13,710 bases of DNA, taken from Pseudomonadota bacterium (lineage in GTDB: Bacteria > Pseudomonadota > Alphaproteobacteria > Rhizobiales > Xanthobacteraceae). Position 1 is the first letter of the stretch, and each line of letters starts with the position of its first letter. The DNA is taken from positions 1 through 13,710 of the forward strand of contig JAJYAH010000099.1 in NCBI GenBank assembly GCA_021779635.1, read 5' to 3'. Shown here in pieces: positions 1-7,066 of the stretch. Below the pieces are notes generated by a model that did no database searches, was not told the DNA's origin, and worked only from the letters and a program-made list of their open reading frames with translations. The position numbers were made by a program, and so were the translations under genes.

Positions 1-4
1 TGAA

Positions 5-29
5 AACAAATGGGAGTTCGAAAGGTTCC
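5..29 (-). promoter_or_regulatory. Possible EcfG-type (general stress response) promoter, reading leftward
   Basis: On the minus strand, GGAAC (29 to 25) is followed by a 17-base spacer and GTT (7 to 5); the base before GTT is T where the consensus has C. Promoters of the alphaproteobacterial general stress sigma factor EcfG are known to follow GGAAC-N16/17-CGTT. Transcription would start at or just beyond the left edge, so the target gene is outside the window. The motif lies in non-coding DNA, which helps. It is only eight fixed bases, however, and about one such match is expected by chance in a window this size on two strands. Confidence 0.3.
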
Positions 30-105
30 GGTGGTTTCCAGCGCGCGTTCGCCCCTCTTTTTCGAGAACCATCCGTGACTACATGCAGTGCAGTTACAAA
101 GATTT

Positions 106-109
106 AGGA
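106..109 (+). promoter_or_regulatory. Ribosome binding site deciding the start of the PHA-system gene
   Basis: AGGA lies 8 bases before the ATG at 118. This supports the ATG over the in-frame GTG at 88, because the protein from 118 begins directly with the conserved-looking segment LIVSIPHRLGRDEA. Confidence 0.55.
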
Positions 110-117
110 TTAACGGG

Positions 118-429
118 ATGCCCGCACCTCTGATCGTTTCGATTCCGCATCGCCTCGGCCGCGACGAGGCTACACGTCGTCTAAAGGACGGACTGACGCG
201 CGCCGCATCCAGTGTGCCGGTATTGAACGTCGACGAGGCGCGTTGGGAAGGTGATCGGATGATCTTTCGCGTCAGCGCGCTCGGGCAATTGGCGTCAGGT
301 CATGTCGATGTGGCGGACGATCATGTCCGGCTGGAAGTGACACTGCCCTTGCTGCTGCAGCGATTTGCCGAGATAGCCAAGGTCGCGATCAGGAAGCGGG
401 GCGATCTGTTGCTGACCAAGAAAAGCTGA
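118..429 (+). CDS. Polyhydroxyalkanoic acid system family protein (PHA_gran_rgn-like)
   Basis: Small soluble protein of 103 residues with no signal peptide or membrane segment. It resembles the PHA_gran_rgn family (Pfam PF09650/TIGR02610), small proteins named for their link to polyhydroxyalkanoate granule genes; their biochemical role is not well defined. The features behind the call are an N-terminal SIPHRLGRDEA segment (family pattern H-x-LG-x-x-EA), a central ARWEGDRMIF segment (WEGD then a beta strand), an alternating segment around GHVDVADDHVRLEV, and a C-terminal amphipathic helix followed by a basic tail ending KKS. Length fits the family (about 90-105). The start is the ATG with AGGA 8 bases upstream; a GTG at 88 would add 10 residues. 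It converges on treY with only 7 bases between the stop codons. The family call is from motif memory, not a search. Confidence 0.7.
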   Translation: MPAPLIVSIPHRLGRDEATRRLKDGLTRAASSVPVLNVDEARWEGDRMIFRVSALGQLASGHVDVADDHVRLEVTLPLLLQRFAEIAKVAIRKRGDLLLTKKS

Positions 430-436
430 AGGGCCC

Positions 437-3223
437 TCAGGCGTGGAGACGCTTTCGCGTCGGCTTCAAGGCGCCTTCGAATCTGGCTCTCAGCACCGCC
501 ACCGGCAGTTGCCGGAAAAGGCTGGAGAGCGGCAATTCCGCGCCGTTGACGCCGTCCACCGAATAGCGGTCGAGGCTTAGCGTGCCGTCAAAGGCTTCCG
601 CATCGGGCCAGACCCGGCCGCCTTGCGAGAATGCGGCGAGGGCTTTAGTGACGGCGACGACCGCAGCGTCGCGGCCACGGCGACGCGCGAAGGCAATGAC
701 ATGGTCGCGGTGCGGACCGTTGACCACAAGCGGCTGATAATCGCCGTCGGCGAAGACGCCGGCAAGGTCGGTTCGCAGTTTCAGCAGATGCCGGATCCAG
801 GCCAGCTTCACATGGCCATTGCGCCAGTTCTGTGTGAGGTCCGCCCAATCCGGCGCTTCCACCGATGCGAGCACGGCGGCGCGCTCCGCGAAATCCACCG
901 GCCGCCGGTTGTCGGGATCGACCAGCGACAGGTCCCAGAGTTCGGTGCCCTGATAGAAATCGGGCACGCCCGGCATCATGGACTTCAACGTGACCTGGCT
1001 GAGCGAATTCAGCGCTCCCAGCAGCGAAATGCGCTGCGCCAGCGCGTCCAGCGAATTCAGGAATTCAGCCGAGATCGAGCGGTCCAGAATCCGCGCCAGG
1101 AAGGTCTGCAATCCCGCTTCATAGGCCTGGTTGGGGTTGAGCCAGCTCGTCTCCTGCTTGCCCTCGCGCGCCGCCTTCAAGGCATAGGCCTGCATCCGCC
1201 CCGCAAACGTATCGTCGTGCCGGTCCGCCGGCCAGGCGCCAAGCAGCGCCTGATACAGCAGGTATTCGAACGCCGCCGAGGGCGCGCGCATTTGGCCGTC
1301 GATCACGAGATGCGGCGCGTTCAGGATTTTCCATCGCGCGACGGAGCTCGCCCATTCGCCGGGAATCTCGGCCAGCGCCATCAACCGTGCGCGCGCGTCC
1401 TCGCCGCGCTTGGTGTCATGCGTCGCGGTCGCCGTCATGCCGTGCGGCCATTCGCTGGCGCGGACCTGCATCATTTCGTGAAAGGCATCGATCGAAAGTG
1501 CCCTGGCCGCCGGGTCGCCACCGACCTCGTTGAGGGCGAGCAGGCGGTGGTAGCGATAGAACGCGGTGTCCTCCAGCGACTTCGCCATCAGCGGCCCGGT
1601 AAACTGCTGAACCTTGAGGGCGAAACGACGGACCCGCGGCGCGCTGCGCAAGGGGCGGCCGGGCTTGATCAGATCCATCGTCAGGGTATCGCGCAGAAAA
1701 TCGAAAATGCCTTCGTCGGCGGCGAACCAGTCCGCCCGCGCCTTTTCAATCGTCTCCGAAATCAACGCATGGTCGTGCGCTGTTGCGCCTGCCGAAGTCA
1801 GATAGGTGCGATAGACCGGGAAATGCAGGACATAGAGCTCGAGCGCCTGCCGCAGGCTGTCAGCGGAATAGTCGCGGGTGGAGTAGTGTCCACCGGCGAT
1901 ACGCGCGAGCAGCCGCGTCAGCACGGTGAACTCGCTGGTCAACAGGGTCTCCAGAACCCTGCGCTTGGCGTCCTTCAGGACAGGCTCCAGCCTCGGCGGC
2001 ATATTGCTGATCTGCCGCCACACCTCATCGAGCGGGTCGAGGCCACGGCCGTCGACCAGCACCTGGGTGATGGTGTTGAGCCACTCATAGCCGGTGGTGC
2101 CGTGGACACCGGTGAAGGGATGCAAGACTTCACCTTCGCCGAGAATTTTCTCGATCACCATGTAGAACGGCGCGGCAGCCTTTCCCTGTGCATCGCGGAT
2201 CAGGCGGCGCAGCCGTTGAAAATATTGCGCGGGATCGCGCAAGCCATCGATGTGGTCGAGCCGCAGGCCCTGCAATTTACCTTCTGCGATCAGTTCTCTG
2301 ACCAAGCGATGAACGGCGTCGAACGTGCCCGCGTCCTCGACCCGCAATCCGGCCAGTGTATTGACGTCGAAAAAGCGCCGGTAGTTGATATCGCTGGCGG
2401 CGAGCCGCCAGTGACCGAGTTTGTAGTGCTGGCGTTCCAGCAGCCGATGCAGCGCCAGGATTTGGGTGGCCCGATCCGGGCTGGCGCGATAGGCAGCGAG
2501 CCCGCGCGCGATCAGGTCGGCGGCCCGGGCGATGCTACGAAGCTCGGCCTTGAGGGCGGGCGCCTCCTTGCGATTGGGATGACGCAATGCCTTGTAGCGC
2601 GACGCGAGATCGAGAATGCGATTGCCAGCCTCGGTGTCGTCCTGGTCGGCTTCCTTGACGACGCTGCGCAAAATCTCGCTGTAGCGCTCCGGCGCGATCG
2701 GCAGGCGATGTTCGAAATACCACGCCGAGAAACTGCCCTCATCGGGATCGTAGCGAAGTTCGATCTCGCCTTTTTCCAGCGCTTCGCCATAGGACGAACC
2801 GATGATCGGCAGCGACACACCGCCGCGGGCGCGGTAGGGCAGGACGTCCCAGTCGATGTCGAACGACACCGCATGTGGCGAGCCCGGACCCCATTCCAGC
2901 ACGTCGAGCCACCACGGATTGTCCGCGAAGTGCACGCCGACATGGTTGGGCACGAAATCGAGAATCAGACCGAGGTCGTTCTGTTTCAGCGTCCGGCTCA
3001 ATCGCTCGAATCCGGCATCGCCGCCCAGTTCCGGATTGATCCGGGTGTGGTCGACGATGTCGTAGCCATGGGTGCTGCCCTGGCGTGCCTTCATGAAGGG
3101 CGACGCATAGAGATGCGTGATGCCCAGCGCTTTCAGGTAAGGGATAATGGCGGCAGCCGCGTCGAAATCGAAGCTCGCCGTGAGCTGCACGCGATAGGTC
3201 GCGATCGGAATGGCCGGAGGCAT
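437..3223 (-). CDS. treY: Malto-oligosyltrehalose synthase
   Basis: TreY (GH13_26) is a cytoplasmic isomerase that turns the reducing-end alpha-1,4 bond of a malto-oligosaccharide into the alpha,alpha-1,1 bond of trehalose, giving maltooligosyl trehalose for TreZ. The protein has 928 residues, longer than the characterised Arthrobacter and Sulfolobus enzymes (roughly 720-775). The N-terminus (IATYRVQL, then THLYASPFMKARQGSTHGYD) is typical of TreY. GH13 regions are region I DFVPNH (residues 89-94), region II LRLDHIDGL with nucleophile D323, region III VIEKIL with acid E358, and region IV ATHDTKRGED with H602/D603. A GPLMAKSLEDTAFYRYH segment at about 542-558 is also characteristic. The ATG at 3223 is chosen because it follows a strong GGAGAG and overlaps the treZ stop as TAATG; an upstream GTG would add 11 residues that do not look like the family. 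It is the last gene of the operon and ends 7 bases from the convergent small gene. Confidence 0.96.
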   Translation of the reverse strand: MPPAIPIATYRVQLTASFDFDAAAAIIPYLKALGITHLYASPFMKARQGSTHGYDIVDHTRINPELGGDAGFERLSRTLKQNDLGLILDFVPNHVGVHFADNPWWLDVLEWGPGSPHAVSFDIDWDVLPYRARGGVSLPIIGSSYGEALEKGEIELRYDPDEGSFSAWYFEHRLPIAPERYSEILRSVVKEADQDDTEAGNRILDLASRYKALRHPNRKEAPALKAELRSIARAADLIARGLAAYRASPDRATQILALHRLLERQHYKLGHWRLAASDINYRRFFDVNTLAGLRVEDAGTFDAVHRLVRELIAEGKLQGLRLDHIDGLRDPAQYFQRLRRLIRDAQGKAAAPFYMVIEKILGEGEVLHPFTGVHGTTGYEWLNTITQVLVDGRGLDPLDEVWRQISNMPPRLEPVLKDAKRRVLETLLTSEFTVLTRLLARIAGGHYSTRDYSADSLRQALELYVLHFPVYRTYLTSAGATAHDHALISETIEKARADWFAADEGIFDFLRDTLTMDLIKPGRPLRSAPRVRRFALKVQQFTGPLMAKSLEDTAFYRYHRLLALNEVGGDPAARALSIDAFHEMMQVRASEWPHGMTATATHDTKRGEDARARLMALAEIPGEWASSVARWKILNAPHLVIDGQMRAPSAAFEYLLYQALLGAWPADRHDDTFAGRMQAYALKAAREGKQETSWLNPNQAYEAGLQTFLARILDRSISAEFLNSLDALAQRISLLGALNSLSQVTLKSMMPGVPDFYQGTELWDLSLVDPDNRRPVDFAERAAVLASVEAPDWADLTQNWRNGHVKLAWIRHLLKLRTDLAGVFADGDYQPLVVNGPHRDHVIAFARRRGRDAAVVAVTKALAAFSQGGRVWPDAEAFDGTLSLDRYSVDGVNGAELPLSSLFRQLPVAVLRARFEGALKPTRKRLHA

Positions 3224-4992
3224 TATCGCTCTCCGATATGCCAGAACACCGACCATGGCGGGATCAGGTCGCTGCTCTCGCCGCCCCAGATCGGAGTGCT
3301 GGTCGGGTCACTTCGCTCGCGGACGAGCGCGCCGGCCGACAGGTTGGCCGTGAGCCGGAGCGTTGCGCCATCGCCCAGGCGCCAACTCGCCGTCAAAAGA
3401 CCGGTGTCCGCCGCTTCTGCGTGGCCGAACGTCGCGCCCGCCAACCGGGGAACGATTTCGCGCCGGCGCATGGCGAGAAGGTCCTGCACCAGGGCAAGCC
3501 GGCTGCGTCCCGCCGGCTGGTTGCGCGCGTCCCAATCCGGCACCGCGGATTGAAAGGTCGAAGCATGAAGTGGGTCTGGAATCTCGCCGCCATATTTCGC
3601 GTAAGCCCAGGCGTATTCCCGGCGCCGCCCCTGGCGCACGGCCTCGGCGAGTTCGCCCTCGAAGTCGCAGAAAAACGGAAACGGCGCCGTCGAGCCCCAC
3701 TCTTCGCCCATGAACAGCATCGGGATATGAGGCGCCAGCAACGTAATCGCCAGCGCGGCTTCGATCGCATCAGTATGCACGCTACTTTCGAGCCGGTCAC
3801 CGAGCGCGCGGTTGCCGATCTGGTCGTGATTTTGCAGAAAATTGATGAAGGCGGTCGGGGCGAGTTTGCCGCTCGGCTCGCCGCGCAATTGGCCGCCGCG
3901 ATGCGCCGACGCCTCGCCCTGATAGATAAAGCCGGAGGCGAGCGCGCGCGCAATGTCGGGCAGTGGCGACTTCGCGAAGTCGCGGTAGTAGCCCTGGGTC
4001 TCGCCGGTCAGCAAGACATGGAAGGCATGATGATAGTCGTCGTTCCACTGCGCTCGGTAGCTTCCGCTCGGCGGATCCTGGTCCGGGTCCAGCAGGCTCG
4101 CAGCGTTGTCATCGTTTTCAAGCACGAGATGAATATGCCGGCTGGTTTCCGCGGCGAGATCGCCGACGGCGCGGCTGAGATCATGCAACATCGAGATTTC
4201 GCCGAGCTCGGTGATGGTGTGCACCGCGTCCAGCCGCAGTCCGTCGAAGCGGTACTCGCGCAGCCAGTACAGCGCATTCTCGACGGCGAAGGCGCGTACC
4301 TGCGGGACCCGATAATCGATCGCACTGCCCCAGGGGGTCTGCGCTTTCGTGAAGAATCCCGGCGCATAGCAGCCGAGATAATTTCCCTCGGGACCGAAAT
4401 GATTGTAGACGACGTCGAGAAATACCATCAGCCCGCGAAGATGCGCTTCATCGATCAGCGTCTTGAGATCGTCGGGCCGTCCATAGGCGCTGTCCGGCGC
4501 ATACCACAGGACGCCGTCATAGCCCCAGTTGCGCCGGCCGGCGAAGTCCGCCAGCGGCATCAATTCCAGTGCGGTGATTCCGGTTGCCACGAGATGATCG
4601 AGCCGGCCGATCATGGCGCGATAGGTACCTTCCGGTGTGAAGGTGCCGACATGGGTTTCGAGTATGACGGTTTCCTGCCACGGACGTCCACGCCAGTCCG
4701 TGGCGCGCCATGGGTAGGTGGCGTGATCGATTACCTCGCTGGGGCCGGAAACGTCATCGGGCTGAAACGCCGAGGCCGGATCGGGAACATCGATCTCGTC
4801 GTCGATCCGGAACCGGTAACGCGCGCCGGCCTCTGCGCCGGCGATGTCGGCGGAAAACCAGCCGTCTTGGCCGCGCTGCAGTGGATAGGATTTTTCTTCG
4901 AGCCGCAGATCGACACGCTTCGCCGCCGGCGCCCACAGCCGAAACGACGTGCCTTCCGTTGTCGGCTCGGCGCCGAAGTGTCGCTCATTCAT
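3223..4992 (-). CDS. treZ: Malto-oligosyltrehalose trehalohydrolase
   Basis: TreZ (GH13_10) hydrolyses the alpha-1,4 bond next to the trehalose unit of maltooligosyl trehalose, releasing trehalose and a chain two glucoses shorter that can re-enter TreY. The protein has 589 residues, the usual family size. A CBM48-like N-terminal domain (about 1-95, with TSFRLWAPAAKRVDLRL) precedes the barrel. Catalytic signatures are LETHVGTFTPEGTY (about 111-124), region I DVVYNHFGPEGNYL (193-206), region II GLRLDAVH with nucleophile D255, region III LENDDN with acid E292, and region IV NHDQIGNRALGDR with D390. FMGEEWG follows at 427-433. The ATG at 4992 overlaps the glgX stop by ATGA and places the CBM48 start right at the N-terminus. 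The frame stays open for 96 more codons upstream, but these lie inside glgX and look like shadow sequence. No strong Shine-Dalgarno is visible, so translation probably depends on coupling to glgX. Confidence 0.96.
   Translation of the reverse strand: MNERHFGAEPTTEGTSFRLWAPAAKRVDLRLEEKSYPLQRGQDGWFSADIAGAEAGARYRFRIDDEIDVPDPASAFQPDDVSGPSEVIDHATYPWRATDWRGRPWQETVILETHVGTFTPEGTYRAMIGRLDHLVATGITALELMPLADFAGRRNWGYDGVLWYAPDSAYGRPDDLKTLIDEAHLRGLMVFLDVVYNHFGPEGNYLGCYAPGFFTKAQTPWGSAIDYRVPQVRAFAVENALYWLREYRFDGLRLDAVHTITELGEISMLHDLSRAVGDLAAETSRHIHLVLENDDNAASLLDPDQDPPSGSYRAQWNDDYHHAFHVLLTGETQGYYRDFAKSPLPDIARALASGFIYQGEASAHRGGQLRGEPSGKLAPTAFINFLQNHDQIGNRALGDRLESSVHTDAIEAALAITLLAPHIPMLFMGEEWGSTAPFPFFCDFEGELAEAVRQGRRREYAWAYAKYGGEIPDPLHASTFQSAVPDWDARNQPAGRSRLALVQDLLAMRRREIVPRLAGATFGHAEAADTGLLTASWRLGDGATLRLTANLSAGALVRERSDPTSTPIWGGESSDLIPPWSVFWHIGER
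3229..3234 (-). promoter_or_regulatory. Strong ribosome binding site of treY inside the treZ end
   Basis: GGAGAG on the minus strand sits 5 bases before the treY ATG, within the last codons of treZ. Together with the TAATG stop-start overlap it fixes the start at 3223 and suggests terminating ribosomes restart efficiently on treY. Confidence 0.75.
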
Positions 4993-7064
4993 GCTGAACC
5001 CGCAAAAGCCAGCACCGAACGGGGAGGCGCGCTCGTCTCGCTTCCCGAGGCCAAGTCCACGACCGTCTGTTGACTGTCGACCGTGTTCAACACCTGCTGC
5101 CAGGACTTGTACTCTGGTATTTTCGGCAATTTGAACGCGATGGCCTCGGGTGCAGCATTCAGCACGATGAAGATCGGCGCTTGCCCGGGTTGGGCGGGGC
5201 CGAGCACATAAGCCAGAAAGCGGCCTTCGGGAAAATTCCAGTCCTGCTCCTTCATTTCTTCGGCCGCCGGCGTCAGCCACAACACGCCATAGGATCCGTC
5301 CGCGCGGCGTCCATCAAGCCAGTGATGCGAGCGGATTTGCGGGAAGCGTTTTCGCAAGCCGGTCATGTGGCCGATGAAATCGGTGTGATCATCGCCTTCG
5401 CGGTTGAGGCCCTCCCAGCCCACCCAGCCGATTTCGTTGTCCTGGCAATAGGCATTGTTGTTGCCGTTCTGGCTATTGCCGACCTCATCGCCGGCCAGGA
5501 TCAGCGGCAGACCTTGCGCCAGCAGCAGGCATGCAAGCTGGTTTTTTCGAAGCTGGCGACGAAGTGCGACAATCGTCGCGTCGTCGGTCGGGCCTTCATG
5601 GCCGCAATTGTTGCTGTGATTGTCGTTCGAGCCGTCGCGGTTTTCCTCGCCATTATCCTCATTGTGTTTTTCGTTGTAGCTGAACAGGTCCGCCAGCGTG
5701 AAACCGTCATGGACGGTCACATGATTGACACTGGCGCGCTGCGAACGGCCATCATGGTTGAACAGATCGGATGAGCCGGTCATGCGGCTGGATACTTCGC
5801 CGATCAGGCTGCCTTCGCCGCTCCAGTAACGCCGCAGCGCGCTGCGATACTTGTCGTTCCACTCCGACCACTGCGAGGGAAACGCGCCGACCTGGTAGCC
5901 GCCCATGCCGAGGTCCCACGGCTCGGCGACGAGCTTCGCCGCGGCGAGCACCGGGTCTTGCCGGATCGCGGTCAGGAATGCGGCGTTGCGGTCGAAGCCG
6001 TTCGGCCCGCGCGCCAGCGTGGTGGCGAGGTCGAACCGGAAGCCATCGACGTGGCAGACCTCGACCCAGTAGCGCAGCGAATCCATGACCATCTGCAGAA
6101 CACGGGGATGGGTGAGATTGACCGAATTGCCGCAGCCGGTGAAATCGTCGTAGAAGCGCGGATTATCCGGCTTCAACCAGTAGTAGGAAGCGTTGTCGAT
6201 ACCGCGGAACGACAGCGTCGGGCCCATGTGGTTTCCCTCGGCGGTATGATTGTAGACGACGTCGAGCATCACCTCGATCCCCGCATCGTGCAGCCGAGCT
6301 ACCGTGGTGCGGAACGCGTCGAGCGGGTTGTCCTGCGAGTAACGCGGCTCCGGCGCGAAGAACGACAGCGTGTTGTAGCCCCAGTAATTCGACAGCTTCT
6401 TTTCGACCAGTGTTCGATCGTCGACGAGGCCGTGGATGGGCAACAGCTCGATGGCGGTGACGCCGAGCCGCTTGAGATGATCGATCATGGCCGGCGAGGA
6501 CAGGCCGCCATAGGTGCCGCGCAGCCCTGGCGGCACGTCTTCACGCTTCTGCGTCAGGCCCTTGACATGGGCTTCATAAATGATGGTGTCTTCCCAGGCG
6601 ACATTCGGCCGGGACTCGCGACGTCCCCAGTTGAAGGTCTCGTCGACGACGACGGCCTTCCGCATGCCACGCGCGTTGTCGCGCCGATCGAACGAAAGGT
6701 CCTCGCGCGCGCTGCCGGTGCGATAGGCGAAATGAGCATCGCTCCATACCAGTCTTCCGGCGATGCGCCTGGCATAGGGATCGAGCAGCAGCTTGTTGGC
6801 GTTGAAGCGGTGGCCGTGCTCGGGCTCATAGGGTCCGTGAACCCGATAGCCGTAGAGCTGCCCCGGCGAGACGTCGTTGAGGTAGCCGTGCCAGACATCT
6901 TCGCTGCGCTCGGGCAATTCGATGCGTTCGAGTTCGCGGCGTCCCTGGCTGTCGAACAGGCAAAGCTCGACCTTTTGCGCATTGGCGGAAAACAGCGCGA
7001 AATTGGTGCCCCGGCCGTCCCAGCTTGCACCGAGGCGTGAGGACGTTCCGGCGGACAGTCGCAT
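4989..7064 (-). CDS. glgX: Glycogen debranching enzyme (GlgX/TreX type)
   Basis: This GH13_11 isoamylase-type enzyme hydrolyses alpha-1,6 branch points of glycogen-like glucan and releases linear malto-oligosaccharides, the substrates of TreY. The protein has 691 residues, normal for the family. An N-terminal CBM48/isoamylase-N domain (about 1-120, with SRLGASWDGRGTNFALFS and YGYRVHGPYEPEHGHRFN) precedes the barrel. Region I is DVVYNHTAEGNHMGPTLSFRG (start 268), region II is GFRFDLA with nucleophile D345, region III is VAEPWD with acid E381, and region IV is VHDGFT with H452/D453. The Asn-rich stretch at about 463-490 (NEKHNEDNGEENRDG and on) is usual for the family and not a low-complexity artefact. 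The ATG at 7064 lies 2 bases after the glgB stop, with GGAAAG 6 bases upstream. Placed directly before treZ and treY, it fills the slot of TreX in known treX-treY-treZ clusters, so either name is reasonable. Confidence 0.96.
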   Translation of the reverse strand: MRLSAGTSSRLGASWDGRGTNFALFSANAQKVELCLFDSQGRRELERIELPERSEDVWHGYLNDVSPGQLYGYRVHGPYEPEHGHRFNANKLLLDPYARRIAGRLVWSDAHFAYRTGSAREDLSFDRRDNARGMRKAVVVDETFNWGRRESRPNVAWEDTIIYEAHVKGLTQKREDVPPGLRGTYGGLSSPAMIDHLKRLGVTAIELLPIHGLVDDRTLVEKKLSNYWGYNTLSFFAPEPRYSQDNPLDAFRTTVARLHDAGIEVMLDVVYNHTAEGNHMGPTLSFRGIDNASYYWLKPDNPRFYDDFTGCGNSVNLTHPRVLQMVMDSLRYWVEVCHVDGFRFDLATTLARGPNGFDRNAAFLTAIRQDPVLAAAKLVAEPWDLGMGGYQVGAFPSQWSEWNDKYRSALRRYWSGEGSLIGEVSSRMTGSSDLFNHDGRSQRASVNHVTVHDGFTLADLFSYNEKHNEDNGEENRDGSNDNHSNNCGHEGPTDDATIVALRRQLRKNQLACLLLAQGLPLILAGDEVGNSQNGNNNAYCQDNEIGWVGWEGLNREGDDHTDFIGHMTGLRKRFPQIRSHHWLDGRRADGSYGVLWLTPAAEEMKEQDWNFPEGRFLAYVLGPAQPGQAPIFIVLNAAPEAIAFKLPKIPEYKSWQQVLNTVDSQQTVVDLASGSETSAPPRSVLAFAGSA

Positions 7065-7066
7065 GC

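Larger units (their letters stand above)
1..117. other. Left-margin intergenic region
   Basis: This is the only non-coding stretch of any size in the window. It holds a leftward EcfG-like promoter motif near its left end, and a ribosome binding site for the rightward small gene at its right end. A T-rich run (CTCTTTTT, about 55-62) is not preceded by a convincing stem, so it is not called a terminator. No clear sigma-70 promoter for the rightward gene could be picked out. An in-frame GTG at 88 could extend the small gene backwards, but the extension lacks family-like sequence. Confidence 0.6.

Noticed and set aside
40..62. Possible rho-independent terminator before a T-run
   Set aside because: The GC-rich stretch upstream forms at best a 3-bp stem; no stable hairpin precedes CTCTTTTT.
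88..117. GTG start extending the PHA-system gene by 10 residues
   Set aside because: The ATG at 118 has AGGA at good spacing and the family-like sequence begins there; the extension adds nothing recognisable.
424..442. Possible bidirectional terminator around the convergent stops (CTGAAGGGCCCTCAG)
   Set aside because: AGGGCCCT is palindromic but leaves no loop; the outer CTGA/TCAG pairing is only 4 bp, and no T-run follows on either strand.
1002..1066. Repeated AGCGAATTCAG (1002-1012 and 1050-1060) with a third GAATTCAG at 1061
   Set aside because: It encodes two Leu-Asn-Ser-Leu runs and an adjacent Glu-Phe-Leu-Asn stretch in a helical part of TreY. Spacing is irregular and it is not outside coding sequence, so no repeat element is called.
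623..3553. Very long plus-strand open frame as a real protein gene
   Set aside because: It is the exact codon-aligned complement of treY, which has clear family motifs and catalytic residues. The open state follows from missing TTA/CTA/TCA codons in a GC-rich gene, and no recognisable domain is present.
3238..5073. 611-codon plus-strand open frame opposite treZ
   Set aside because: It is codon-aligned with treZ, has no recognisable domain, and the opposite strand holds a complete TreZ.
4993..5280. N-terminal extension of TreZ by 96 residues
   Set aside because: It overlaps the glgX end in another frame, is Arg/Gly-rich like shadow sequence, and the CBM48 domain begins at the ATG at 4992.
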